From NCBI RefSeq assembly GCF_000422725.1, contig NZ_AUGP01000017.1, forward strand, positions 558,001-622,000: a stretch of 64,000 nt of DNA. The letters run 5' to 3'. This stretch comes from Flavobacterium subsaxonicum WB 4.1-42 = DSM 21790. GTDB taxonomy: Bacteria; Bacteroidota; Bacteroidia; Flavobacteriales; Flavobacteriaceae. The notes under the pieces were generated by a model, which ran no database searches, was not told the origin of the DNA, and saw only the letters and a program-made list of their open reading frames with translations. The translations under genes were made by a program, and so were the position numbers. Numbering within the stretch: position 1 is the first letter of the stretch; every line of letters starts with the position of its first letter. This document shows positions 26,833 to 36,198 of this stretch, piece after piece.

Positions 26833-28029
26833 TTAGTCAATAATTTGAATGGTGCGTGTGTTATCATAGAGTGCTTCCGCAGAAGTTAAACTCAATATTT
26901 CTGCATCAGCATAGTTATTTAAGCAGGTAGTAATCTGCTTCTGGCAATCTAATATGGCTTCTATAGAATCGATGTGCGGAATACGGTTTTTATATTCGTC
27001 CATATCCCAGATACCACAGTCGTGATACACGGTTAAATCATCCCAATCAGGGCGGTCTATAACCGGATAAATACACATGCCCAACAATTGCACGCCATTG
27101 TTTATTGCGGTAATGCACTCATCGGTAATTTCTTCTATCCATAGGGCGCGGCCCGAGCCAAAATGCCCGGTTTCCGATAAAAACAACGGCCTGTTGTAAC
27201 GATTGTGCGCCATTTGAAGTAACGCCGCTACAGATGCCCTTCTCGGCTCTGTCTCCGGCCACGGCAGGGTGCCAACGCCGTTTTCCCACTGGCTGTTCCA
27301 GTAGTAATTAAAGCCCAGTATGTCCAGGTAGTCTTCGCTACCTCCAAGTTCCGGACACATCCTCCCTGCAATAATATCCATTGCCTGGAACTGGTGTTCG
27401 TTAAGATTAAAGATATGCTCCAGATCATCTTCCTCCCGTGGGTGAATCTTTATCAGTGGCTCCACCAGCACAATACGGCAATCGGGGTCGGCTTCCTTTA
27501 GCATCCGTATGCCAATAATAGCCGCCCTGCACAGGTGGTATTTAATATCCCACCCACAGTTTACGGCAAAGGGAACAGTACCGCGCACATCGCCGGAATG
27601 CCACGACAAAAAGCTTATCTCGTTTATGGGCACTACAAAAAGCGGCCCGCTGGTAACCGATTTATAAAAGGTAGCGAAGGCACCGCACAATGCTGCGAAC
27701 CTGTTACAAAAATGTGGGTGTGTGGGGTAAATGCCATCGGGGTAGCCAAAATGGCACATATCCCAAATTAGCTGTACACCTGCGGCCTCGGCAGCTTTAA
27801 TACGGTTCTCAACCTCAGTAAAATCAAACGTATACGGCGCTGTTTCTACCGCGCTCCAGCAAATACCCTCGCGGGCTACTGTTATGCCAATACTTACAAG
27901 GTCTTTATAATCCTGTGCGGCGCGGGTATCATGTTGGGTATCTTCCAATAAATTAATGCGCTCGCCGGAACGGTTTATATGGTCGGCACACTCATAGCCT
28001 CCCATAAAAAAGGAGCTGAAGGTACTCAT
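26833..28029 (-). CDS. GH1-like glycosidase-fold protein in the Galf cluster
   Basis: A 398-residue soluble TIM-barrel protein resembling GH1 (COG2723-like) beta-glycosidases. The putative acid/base is Glu137 in PINEISF (GH1 has NEP). The putative nucleophile is Glu286 in LSETGHFGSG (GH1 has TENG). WDMCHFGYPDG replaces the GH1 barrel-strand motif. It lacks a signal peptide, so it should act in the cytoplasm. Its start overlaps the stop of UDP-galactopyranose mutase by 4 nt (ATGA), so the genes are coupled. True hydrolase activity is doubtful; a sugar-nucleotide or transglycosylation role is possible. Confidence 0.75.
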   Translation of the reverse strand: MSTFSSFFMGGYECADHINRSGERINLLEDTQHDTRAAQDYKDLVSIGITVAREGICWSAVETAPYTFDFTEVENRIKAAEAAGVQLIWDMCHFGYPDGIYPTHPHFCNRFAALCGAFATFYKSVTSGPLFVVPINEISFLSWHSGDVRGTVPFAVNCGWDIKYHLCRAAIIGIRMLKEADPDCRIVLVEPLIKIHPREEDDLEHIFNLNEHQFQAMDIIAGRMCPELGGSEDYLDILGFNYYWNSQWENGVGTLPWPETEPRRASVAALLQMAHNRYNRPLFLSETGHFGSGRALWIEEITDECITAINNGVQLLGMCIYPVIDRPDWDDLTVYHDCGIWDMDEYKNRIPHIDSIEAILDCQKQITTCLNNYADAEILSLTSAEALYDNTRTIQIID

Positions 28030-29174
28030 ACCGCCGCCTGGTTTAAGTTTTGCTCTTCCAAAGAATTTACTTCTAATTCATTAAATAATTCAAGTGCATT
28101 TTTAAATGCCTGATCCATGTTGAAGTACTTGTAATTGGCCAGCCTGCCTACAAAATACACGTCGGTAAGGGCATCGGCTTCGGCCTTGTACTTCTCGTAG
28201 ATCAGCTGGTTTTTAGCGTTGGGCACCGGGTAGTATGGATCACCTTCATCGGTAGTAAATTCTTTTACAATAGTAGTTTTAGCCGATTGCTGGTTACCAA
28301 AATGCTTGTACTCTATAATACGCGTAAAATCTACTTCCTCGCCCGGATAGTTAACCACCGAATTTTCCTGAAAATATTCGGCATCAACAGTTTCGCTTAC
28401 AAAGTTTATAGAGCGGTATTCCAGCTTGTCTATAAGGCTGTGCTTAAACTCAAAGTAGCGGTCTACCGGGCCGGTGTAAAACAATTTCTCATATCCGGTA
28501 ACGGTATCTTTAATATCGAAAAAGTCGGTATTTAAAAGTACCTCAATATTAGGATGGTCTAATATACCCTTGAACAATTTTGTATAACCGCCCACAGGCA
28601 ATGCCTGGTATTTATCAGAAAAATAACGATCGTCATAATTAGTACGTACCGGTATACGGTCCAAAACCGATGCATCCAGTTCTTCGGGATATTTATCCCA
28701 TTGCTTTTTGGTGTAGTGCCTAAACATTTTTTCGTACAGCACCGGGCCCACTTTATTAAGAGCTGCCTCGCGGCCGTCTTTAGGTTCGTGTATGGCAAGG
28801 CGGTTAACATCGAGCCACTCTTTCATCTCGGTTTCGTTGGTAATGGTGGTGCCAAATAATGTATTAACCGTAGTAATGTTTACCGGTATGGGTACCAACT
28901 GACCTTCTACATCGGCAATTACCTTGTGTTCCCAAGGGTACCATTGGGTAAATTTGTTTACATATTGCCACACATCCTCTTCGTTGGTATGAAAAAGATG
29001 CGCCCCGTATTTAGAAACCAATATGCCGTTATGGTCTATATAATCGTAGCAGTTGCCTGCAATGTGGTCGCGTTTTTCTATTATAAGCACTTTCTTGCCT
29101 AAACGTGCATAACGTTCGGCCAGCACCGCGCCCGATATGCCTGCCCCAATAATTACTATGTTAGCGTTTATCAT
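28026..29174 (-). CDS. glf: UDP-galactopyranose mutase
   Basis: Flavoenzyme of 382 residues that interconverts UDP-galactopyranose and UDP-galactofuranose, the donor for Galf-containing glycans. The N-terminal Rossmann motif IIGAGISGAVLAER (about residues 7-20) and IEKRDHIAGNCYD bind FAD. TKKQWDKYPEEL and the C-terminal GRLANYKYFNMDQAF are family signatures, and the length is usual. It overlaps the glycosyltransferase upstream and the GH1-like gene downstream by 4 nt each, suggesting one unit for making or transferring Galf. Confidence 0.95.
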   Translation of the reverse strand: MINANIVIIGAGISGAVLAERYARLGKKVLIIEKRDHIAGNCYDYIDHNGILVSKYGAHLFHTNEEDVWQYVNKFTQWYPWEHKVIADVEGQLVPIPVNITTVNTLFGTTITNETEMKEWLDVNRLAIHEPKDGREAALNKVGPVLYEKMFRHYTKKQWDKYPEELDASVLDRIPVRTNYDDRYFSDKYQALPVGGYTKLFKGILDHPNIEVLLNTDFFDIKDTVTGYEKLFYTGPVDRYFEFKHSLIDKLEYRSINFVSETVDAEYFQENSVVNYPGEEVDFTRIIEYKHFGNQQSAKTTIVKEFTTDEGDPYYPVPNAKNQLIYEKYKAEADALTDVYFVGRLANYKYFNMDQAFKNALELFNELEVNSLEEQNLNQAAV

Positions 29175-30301
29175 GATCTTGCTGCGGTTTTAATTAAGGC
29201 TCTCATTTTTTCTACTGTGGCATTCCATGATGTTTTCTTTAAAATGTTGCTGTACTCCTGCTCAATTATAGCATTGTGCGCTACCGAAAAGGCAGCATCT
29301 ATAGCCGTGGCAAATTCATCAGCCGATTCTACAATCATTATACAGGTGCTGTAATCGCGCACCACATCTTTAATAGCAGTAGAAATTATTGGCTTGCCTG
29401 CCGCCATATATTCTAACGATTTGGTTGGGCTTATGTATTTGGTGGCATCGTTTAGGGCAAAGGGCATAAGCGCTACTGAAAATGCTTTAAGGTATCCCGG
29501 CAGCTCTTTATAATCTTTCATACCCAGGTAATGTATGTTGGCCTGTCGTGGTAAATCGTGCTCGCCAATTTTGGCAAGCGGGCCTATCATAACAAAACTT
29601 ACATCGGGTTTAAGCAGGGCTACATCGTTAAGCATGTCCAGATTAATACGCTCGTCTATCACGCCAAAATAACCGGCTATGGGCCCTTTTATATTGGCAA
29701 TATCCTGCGGAAGCGCAATACCGTTTTGTGCCTGTGCAAAATGATCGTAATCTACAGAGCTTGGAAAGCAATGTACATTATCATGGTGCATCATCTTAGA
29801 TTCGTATAACGATTTTCCACCCGTAAACATCACATCGGCATTAGCCATTAAAAACTGTTCCTGCTCAATAAGCTTTTCGGGGGCGCCTTTAAATAAAGAC
29901 AGCTCGTCCATACAGTCGTAAATAATGGTATCAAATTCAAAATAGCTTAAAAGCGGCACAAACGATGCCGAATAAAACCAGCCCGTGGCAACATTTTTAC
30001 CCACATAGTTGGGCAGTATGGCTGCTATATCTTCAATACTCTTAACGTTGGGCTGTAAAATATGCAGGTTAGGGTTTATGGCGGTAAGCCTGCTTGTGGC
30101 TTCGTGCTCCCTGAACCAGGGTTCTTCTATCAATAAAACTTTTTGATCTTTAGCCATACGGCTGATAATGTGTTGCGGCCTTTGGTACACAAAATCCCAA
30201 CGAAGGTGGCAAAAAACCACCAGATCGTATTGGTTAGTAGCATTAGTAGCAACAGGTTGTCTGGGTGTCACGGCATTGTTTTTGGTGGTTGTGGTTTGCA
30301 T
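29171..30301 (-). CDS. Glycosyltransferase, family 1/GT4-like
   Basis: A GT-B-fold transferase of about 376 residues. After a low-complexity Thr/Asn-rich N-terminus the protein begins with VVFCHLRWDFVYQRPQHI, seen in a recognisable group of bacterial glycosyltransferases. The C-terminal donor site contains SPTKSLEYMAAGKPII. I chose the ATG at 30301 (MQTTTTK) over a GTG at 30364, which adds a lysine-rich stretch without similarity. It is the first gene of the coupled trio with glf and the GH1-like gene, so it may use UDP-galactofuranose (inference). Confidence 0.85.
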   Translation of the reverse strand: MQTTTTKNNAVTPRQPVATNATNQYDLVVFCHLRWDFVYQRPQHIISRMAKDQKVLLIEEPWFREHEATSRLTAINPNLHILQPNVKSIEDIAAILPNYVGKNVATGWFYSASFVPLLSYFEFDTIIYDCMDELSLFKGAPEKLIEQEQFLMANADVMFTGGKSLYESKMMHHDNVHCFPSSVDYDHFAQAQNGIALPQDIANIKGPIAGYFGVIDERINLDMLNDVALLKPDVSFVMIGPLAKIGEHDLPRQANIHYLGMKDYKELPGYLKAFSVALMPFALNDATKYISPTKSLEYMAAGKPIISTAIKDVVRDYSTCIMIVESADEFATAIDAAFSVAHNAIIEQEYSNILKKTSWNATVEKMRALIKTAARS

Positions 30302-30523
30302 AGTTTTTTTCTGTTTTTTACTTAATAATCTTACATTAGCTAACAAATATCCGCGCTTTACCACTCATACGTTTTATATAATTATACAGCCGAATTACGG
30401 AATCATGCTGATTAAGAAACATTTATGACTTGTTTAATTTAATTAGGGCATGCCGTTTTTGTTTTCTTAAAAACTTTGCCGCCCCTTATGGTTTTAGTAA
30501 TTTTAAGGCTTTAAAACACAACC

Positions 30524-32542
30524 ATGAATTTACTCCACCTCGAAACAAGCCCTTACCTGTTGCAACACGCCGGCAACCCAATACACTGGAAAGCCTGGAA
30601 CCAGGATTCGCTTGCGCAGGCACGAACCGAAAACAAACTTATAATTGTAAGTGTGGGCTATTCGGCGTGCCATTGGTGCCACGTTATGGAGCACGAAAGT
30701 TTTGAAGACAACGAGGTGGCCGAAGTTATGAACAGCCATTTTATATCTATAAAAGTAGATCGTGAAGAACGCCCCGATGTAGATGCCACTTATATGAAAG
30801 CTGTACAGCTTATGACGGGACAGGGAGGCTGGCCCATGAATGTGATATTATTGCCGGACGGACGCCCGGTTTGGGGTGGTACCTATTTCAGGAAAAATGC
30901 ATGGATGGAAGCCCTCAACCAATTGCAGGAATTGTTTGCTACCGAACCCGCTAAAATGGAAGACTATGCTGAAAAATTATTGGAGGGCATACAACACATT
31001 GGCTTGGTTACCCCAACCACACAGGGCGAAATTCCGCACCCTGCCAATATTAAGCCGTTGGTAGAAAAGTGGGCTAAAAGCTTTGACTGGGATTATGGCG
31101 GCTATGCACGCGCACCCAAGTTTATGCTGCCCAACAATTACCTGTTTTTACAGCGTTATGGCTTTCAGACCAAAACACAGGAGTTACTGGATTTTACCGA
31201 TCTTACCCTGAAGCGCATGGCCTGGGGCGGTTTGTTTGATACCGTGGGTGGTGGTTTTTCGCGCTACTCTGTAGATATGGAGTGGCATGTGCCCCATTTT
31301 GAGAAAATGCTGTACGATAACGGCCAGCTTATGAGCCTGTATGCCGATGCGTATAAGCGCGATAAAAACCCGCTCTATAAAGAAGTAATAGAAAAGACGC
31401 ACTTTTTTATTGAGACCGAACTAACCGATGAAAACGGTGCTTTTTACAGCGCACTTGATGCCGATAGCCTTAACACGGTAGGCCATCTTGAAGAAGGTGC
31501 TTTTTATGCCTGGGAAAAACAGGAGCTTAAAGATTTACTTGGCGCCGACTTTGACCTGTTTTCGGAAATTTTTAATATTAACGAATTCGGGTTTTGGGAA
31601 GATGGCAAATTTGTATTGATACAAGGGCAGGCGCTGGAAGCTATCGCAACCGAAGCAGGCATTTCTGCGGAAGCACTACAGCAAAAAAAATGGGATTGGG
31701 AGAAGCAACTGTATGCAGTGCGCGAGCTTCGCGCCAAGCCAAGGCTTGATGATAAGATACTAACATCGTGGAATGCGATTATGCTTAAAGGCTATGCCGA
31801 TGCGTATAAAGCCTTAGGCGATGAACAATATCTGGCAGCCGCCAGAAGAAATGCCGCCTTTATTATAGATACCTTATGGCACCCCGATGGACACCTGTGG
31901 CGTACCTATAAAAATGGTACTGCTAAAATAAATGGCTTTTTAGAAGACTACGCCCATACCGCCGATGCTTTTATTGCACTCTATCAGGCCACGCTCGAAG
32001 AAAAATGGCTTACCTACGCCAAACAACTGACGGATTATTGCCTGGAGCATTTTTACGACCCCGAAAAGCAATTCTTTACCTTTGCATCGGCGGATGGAGA
32101 ACAGTTGGTTGCCCCGCATTATGAGACTGAGGATAACGTAATACCGGCATCCAATTCGGTTTTAGCCAATGTACTCTATAAGCTGAGCCTTTTGTTTGAT
32201 AATGGCTATTATGAGAAAGTAGCTTTACAGATGCTTTATCTTGTAACCCCTAATATGGATTACGCTTCGGCGTATTCCAATTGGCTTAATTTGTGGTTAG
32301 ACCTCTCGACCGATAATAAAGAGCTTGCAGTATGCGGCGAAGAGGCCTCCACAGCCATCAAAGAAATCAACAGCCATTACCTGCCGCACGTACTCATTGC
32401 AGGTGCCACAGCAGACTCTACGCTGCCATTTTTACAAAACCGTTTTGTAAATAATAGCCTAATGTTTTATGTTTGCCAAAACAGGGCATGCAATGCACCA
32501 ACAACCAATATAAATACCACACTAAACGATTTAAAGTTATAA
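30524..32542 (+). CDS. Thioredoxin-domain DUF255 protein (YyaL/SSP411-like)
   Basis: A 672-residue cytoplasmic protein. The N-terminal thioredoxin-like DUF255 domain (about 1-160) carries CHWC at residues 49-52 within GYSACHWCHVMEHESF. The rest is an alpha/alpha six-hairpin-like domain resembling N-acylglucosamine 2-epimerase or cellobiose epimerase barrels, with APKFMLPNN and WHVPHFEKMLYDNGQL. The family is widespread from bacteria to human SPATA20, and its role is unsettled. MscS follows 3 nt downstream. Confidence 0.9.
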   Translation: MNLLHLETSPYLLQHAGNPIHWKAWNQDSLAQARTENKLIIVSVGYSACHWCHVMEHESFEDNEVAEVMNSHFISIKVDREERPDVDATYMKAVQLMTGQGGWPMNVILLPDGRPVWGGTYFRKNAWMEALNQLQELFATEPAKMEDYAEKLLEGIQHIGLVTPTTQGEIPHPANIKPLVEKWAKSFDWDYGGYARAPKFMLPNNYLFLQRYGFQTKTQELLDFTDLTLKRMAWGGLFDTVGGGFSRYSVDMEWHVPHFEKMLYDNGQLMSLYADAYKRDKNPLYKEVIEKTHFFIETELTDENGAFYSALDADSLNTVGHLEEGAFYAWEKQELKDLLGADFDLFSEIFNINEFGFWEDGKFVLIQGQALEAIATEAGISAEALQQKKWDWEKQLYAVRELRAKPRLDDKILTSWNAIMLKGYADAYKALGDEQYLAAARRNAAFIIDTLWHPDGHLWRTYKNGTAKINGFLEDYAHTADAFIALYQATLEEKWLTYAKQLTDYCLEHFYDPEKQFFTFASADGEQLVAPHYETEDNVIPASNSVLANVLYKLSLLFDNGYYEKVALQMLYLVTPNMDYASAYSNWLNLWLDLSTDNKELAVCGEEASTAIKEINSHYLPHVLIAGATADSTLPFLQNRFVNNSLMFYVCQNRACNAPTTNINTTLNDLKL

Positions 32543-32545
32543 TAT

Positions 32546-33403
32546 ATGTTTCAGGAAACAAAAGTAAAAGCAGAAGAAACCCAGGTACAGCAATACATAC
32601 ACCAGTTTACAGATGCCATTATAAGCTACATACCCAATGTATTAAAGGCTATACTAATTTTAATTGCGGGTATTATAATCATCAAAATTTTCAGGAGGGT
32701 AATAACCGGGCTTATGACCAAAGCGGCAGACCACGACCCTACCCTGCTTAAATTTGTGCTCGATGTTGCCACCTGGATATTGCGTGCCTTTATTTTTGTG
32801 GCTGTTATTGGTGCACTGGGTGTAGAAACCACCACTTTTGCTGCGGCTATAGGTGCTGCCGGTATTGCCATTGGTTTATCGTTACAGGGTTCGTTATCCA
32901 ACTTTGCGGGTGGGCTACTTATTATATTGTTTAAACCTTTTAGGGTAGGCGATTATATAGAGGCGCAGGGCCAGGGCGGCACAGTAAACAGTATCCAGAT
33001 ATTTAGTACCAAGCTTATAACGTCTAACAACCAGGTGGTGTATTTGCCTAACGGTACACTATCTAACAATACTATTAAAAACTTTAGCCAGGAAGAATTG
33101 CGCCGTGCCGAAGTGGTTTTAAGCGTGGGCTACGGCAGCGACCTTAAACAGGTTAAAGATGTTATTAAGGCTACTATAAAATCAGATTCGAAGATATTAA
33201 CAGAGCCGGCTCCGGGGATAGAAATTAAGGCCCTTGCCGAAAACTCTGTAGACCTTGTGGTATTTTTATGGGCAGAAAGGCCAAAATATGGCGCTATGGT
33301 ATCTGATTTTTACGAGAATATAAAATCAGCGTTTGACCAGGCAGGCATTGAGATACCATACCCCCAACGTGATATTTTGGTAAAGAATCCGGATAAAAAA
33401 TAA
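32546..33403 (+). CDS. Small-conductance mechanosensitive channel, MscS family
   Basis: Inner-membrane channel of 285 residues that opens on hypo-osmotic shock. Hydrophobic segments are at about 30-50, 72-92 and 95-120. The third is the glycine/alanine-rich pore helix GAAGIAIGLSLQGSLSN followed by FAGGLLII. The beta domain has FRVGDYIE and VVYLPNGTLSN. The length matches E. coli MscS. It starts 3 nt after the DUF255 gene, so the two are probably co-transcribed. Confidence 0.94.
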   Translation: MFQETKVKAEETQVQQYIHQFTDAIISYIPNVLKAILILIAGIIIIKIFRRVITGLMTKAADHDPTLLKFVLDVATWILRAFIFVAVIGALGVETTTFAAAIGAAGIAIGLSLQGSLSNFAGGLLIILFKPFRVGDYIEAQGQGGTVNSIQIFSTKLITSNNQVVYLPNGTLSNNTIKNFSQEELRRAEVVLSVGYGSDLKQVKDVIKATIKSDSKILTEPAPGIEIKALAENSVDLVVFLWAERPKYGAMVSDFYENIKSAFDQAGIEIPYPQRDILVKNPDKK

Positions 33404-33508
33404 TTTATTGGCACAATATAACCGTACTGATACCGTTTAAATGGCATGTTTTTTGTTAAAATTACTAATTAGTAACTCGATACTTTTTTCTTAAACGATT
33501 ATATAAAG

Positions 33509-33516
33509 TATATTTG
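33509..33516 (+). promoter_or_regulatory. Putative -7 element before the 33.5-kb hypothetical gene
   Basis: TATATTTG matches TAnnTTTG, 34 nt before the ATG at 33551. No clear TTG at 19 nt upstream. Confidence 0.4.
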
Positions 33517-33550
33517 GCCTTTTAAATTTATTATTACTGTTTATCACCCC

Positions 33551-34240
33551 ATGACAATGAAAAAATTAACTTTTATCCTTACAGTATTTGCTGCATTTGC
33601 AACCATAACGGCAAGCGCACAGGTAAGTTCAAGACCCGGAAATTCTGATGGAAGGTCTGTAACTACCTCAAGAGAAAAGAGTGAGGCTGCAACAGGCTCT
33701 ATGTTTGTTAACGACAAGTTTATGCCTGCTAAAATTTCAGGATCTCAAACAACTACACTACTACGTTATAACGCTTATGGCGATTATTTCGAGATGAATA
33801 ACCCTAAAGATGGTGGTGCCGCACAATCGGTTCCTAAAGATCCTAATGCTACCATTACATTTGTATCTGAAGATAAAAAATACGTATTGGTAGATTACAC
33901 TACCGAAGATGGCAAATCATCAAACGGCTACCTTGTAGTGGTTAAAGAGAGCCCTAAAGCGTCTATATTCAAAAGAGAGCGTGTTACCATGACACAGGAG
34001 TTTTTCCCGTCTAACAGCTACCAGGTTTACAAACCTGCCAACTACAAAAAAGCAGACGACGAGTTTTATATAAAGCTTGAAGGCAAAGAGCCTGTATTCT
34101 TTTCTAACAAAAAGGAGTTTGCAAAATTAGTACCCGGCAAAAACAAAGAAGTTCTTGAATTTATTAAGAAAAACAGCATTGATTTAGAAAAAGAAGGCGA
34201 CTTAGTAAAACTTTCTAACTACGTAGAAACAATACTGTAA
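33551..34240 (+). CDS. Secreted hypothetical protein
   Basis: A 229-residue protein with a signal peptide ending TASAQ (about residue 24). The start may be the ATG at 33551 or the one at 33557. The mature region is beta-rich and lysine-rich (for example FKRERVTMTQEFFPSNSY) with no recognised domain and no T9SS sorting domain, so a periplasmic location is likely. It has its own promoter-like element. Its stop codon directly abuts that of the convergent tsaB gene (TAATTA) with no intergenic base. Confidence 0.75.
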   Translation: MTMKKLTFILTVFAAFATITASAQVSSRPGNSDGRSVTTSREKSEAATGSMFVNDKFMPAKISGSQTTTLLRYNAYGDYFEMNNPKDGGAAQSVPKDPNATITFVSEDKKYVLVDYTTEDGKSSNGYLVVVKESPKASIFKRERVTMTQEFFPSNSYQVYKPANYKKADDEFYIKLEGKEPVFFSNKKEFAKLVPGKNKEVLEFIKKNSIDLEKEGDLVKLSNYVETIL

Positions 34241-34900
34241 TTACTTTCCGGCAATAAAATCTTTTAGATAAAAAGGTTCAAAATAAGCGACATCTACGGT
34301 GTCGCTTATTTTGTATTTGTTAAACGACGGTTGTGCCATTTCGTTAGCCGATGGATACAGCACATCTTCGTGATACACAAATTTGCCAGCAGGCAGCACC
34401 TGGGCATATTTAGCAGCACCATCGCCAATAAGGTGAATAATACCGGCTATAGCATCAAAAAAGTTTTCAGATATTATTTCGGCTTTGGTTTCCCTAACCT
34501 TGTTGTAGTCTTTATCAAAAATGGCAGTATAAGCCTCCATACGGCGGGCATCTATCATGGGTATAATAGCACCCTCATTTACCTTTATTTTAAGCGCAAG
34601 CAGCTCTAAGGTATCTATTGCTATTAAGGGGATATTAAGGGCGTAGCACAGCCCCTTTGCCGCCGAAACCCCTATACGCAATCCGGTATAAGAGCCAGGC
34701 CCCATACTAACAGCAATAGCACTAAGGTCTTTAAAGGTAATATTACCCTGAGTAAGCACATCTTCAATAAAAACATGCAGTTTTTCGGCATGCGCATAGC
34801 CCTCGCCTGCAAATTCTTTAAGAGCAACTACGGCACCGTCTTTAGCCAACGCTACAGAACAGTTTTTGGTAGCCGTTTCTATATTTAAAATATAAGTCAT
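34241..34900 (-). CDS. tsaB: tRNA threonylcarbamoyladenosine synthesis protein TsaB
   Basis: Partner of TsaD and TsaE in forming N6-threonylcarbamoyladenosine at A37 of ANN-reading tRNAs. The 219-residue ASKHA-fold protein starts MTYILNIETATKNCSVAL and has the conserved SMGPGSYTGLRIG near residue 67. The length is right for TsaB rather than the longer TsaD. It is 6 nt downstream of a MacA-like adaptor, apparently the last gene of a tolC-macA-tsaB transcript. Confidence 0.94.
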   Translation of the reverse strand: MTYILNIETATKNCSVALAKDGAVVALKEFAGEGYAHAEKLHVFIEDVLTQGNITFKDLSAIAVSMGPGSYTGLRIGVSAAKGLCYALNIPLIAIDTLELLALKIKVNEGAIIPMIDARRMEAYTAIFDKDYNKVRETKAEIISENFFDAIAGIIHLIGDGAAKYAQVLPAGKFVYHEDVLYPSANEMAQPSFNKYKISDTVDVAYFEPFYLKDFIAGK

Positions 34901-34906
34901 TTTATA

Positions 34907-36196
34907 TTATGGAGTTTTGGGCTTAACCACAACTTTATCATTGGCATTAAGCTCTTTGGTAACCAGTGTATACGGACCAATAATAACCTCATCTCCCTTT
35001 TTAAGGCCGGTTATTACCTCTATATTCGTATCATCCTGAACACCTGTGGTAATAGGCCTAAGCACAGCCTTATCGCCTACTTTTACAAATACGCATTCAT
35101 ATTTTTTACCGGCTTCGCCTGTTTTCTTTTCCTGTTCTTTTTCTTCAAGTTCTTTTACCACATCGCGTTTAACCGAAGTAGTATCACTTTTAACTACCAC
35201 AGCACTAATAGGCACCGCAATAATATTTTCTTTACGCTCTGTAATAATATCTACAGTAGCCGTCATTCCCGGCCTGAACGGCGAAAAATTAACCGGTTTA
35301 CCCTTAAGCATATCTTCATACGACTCTTTAAGAATACGCACTTTTACTTTAAAGTTAGTAACCTGGTCGGCCGTAAGGTCGCTGCTCGCCGAATTGGATA
35401 TACTGGTAACCGTACCTTTAAATTTACGTTTAAGATAAGCATCCACTTCAATTTCGGCATCATCACCTATCTCTACCTTTACAATATCATTTTCGTTTAC
35501 ATCTACTTCAACCTCCATGTTATTAAGGTTTGCAACGCGAAGAATTTCTGTACCAATATTTTGCTGCGTACCCAAAACACGCTCGCCAAGTTCGGTATCC
35601 AGTTTAGAAATAGTACCGTCTACCGGAGAGTAAATGGTTGTACGGTTAAGGTTATCCTGAGCTTCAGTAACCGTAGCGCCGGCACTCTGCACGTTATAAT
35701 AGGCTGATTGCTTACCTGCCTGGGCAACTTCGTAAGCAGATACTATCTTATCCCATTCAGATTTTGAGATAACACCTTTATCCAATAGTTTTTTATTACG
35801 GTCGTAATTGGCTTTGGCTTCTTTAAGTTGTGCATCTGCCTGGCTTAACCCTGCTTTGGCTGTAGATAATGATGCTGTACTCCTGCTGTAGCCACTCTCG
35901 TAAAGATCTGGGTTTACACGTACCAGTAACTGGCCTTTTTTAATAGCCTGACCTTCTTTTATAGGAAGCTCAATAATTTCGCCGGAAACTTCCGATGATA
36001 TTTTCACCTCAATTTCGGGCTGTACCTTACCCGTAGCCGACACTGTCTCGGTTAATGTTATTTGCTTTACAACAGCTGTTTCTACCTCTTTGCCTTTGTC
36101 GTTATTGCCAATAGAGCCCGTTTGTTTAAGCACAACAAGCAACACAATTACAATCGCAACAGCACCTAACAAATAGTAAATAGTTTTTTTAGACAT
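34907..36196 (-). CDS. MacA/HlyD-like periplasmic adaptor
   Basis: Membrane-fusion protein of 429 residues. The N-terminal membrane helix is about residues 5-24. A barrel-sandwich half (GKVQPEIEVKISSEVSGEI) and a long coiled-coil hairpin (about 100-190) follow, then a beta-barrel and a membrane-proximal domain. A Lys/Glu-rich insertion near residues 345-365 is notable. It resembles MacA partners of ABC exporters rather than RND adaptors. No MacB-like permease is in the window. It lies 2 nt after the TolC-family gene and 6 nt before tsaB. Confidence 0.88.
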   Translation of the reverse strand: MSKKTIYYLLGAVAIVIVLLVVLKQTGSIGNNDKGKEVETAVVKQITLTETVSATGKVQPEIEVKISSEVSGEIIELPIKEGQAIKKGQLLVRVNPDLYESGYSRSTASLSTAKAGLSQADAQLKEAKANYDRNKKLLDKGVISKSEWDKIVSAYEVAQAGKQSAYYNVQSAGATVTEAQDNLNRTTIYSPVDGTISKLDTELGERVLGTQQNIGTEILRVANLNNMEVEVDVNENDIVKVEIGDDAEIEVDAYLKRKFKGTVTSISNSASSDLTADQVTNFKVKVRILKESYEDMLKGKPVNFSPFRPGMTATVDIITERKENIIAVPISAVVVKSDTTSVKRDVVKELEEKEQEKKTGEAGKKYECVFVKVGDKAVLRPITTGVQDDTNIEVITGLKKGDEVIIGPYTLVTKELNANDKVVVKPKTP

Positions 36197-36198
36197 GG

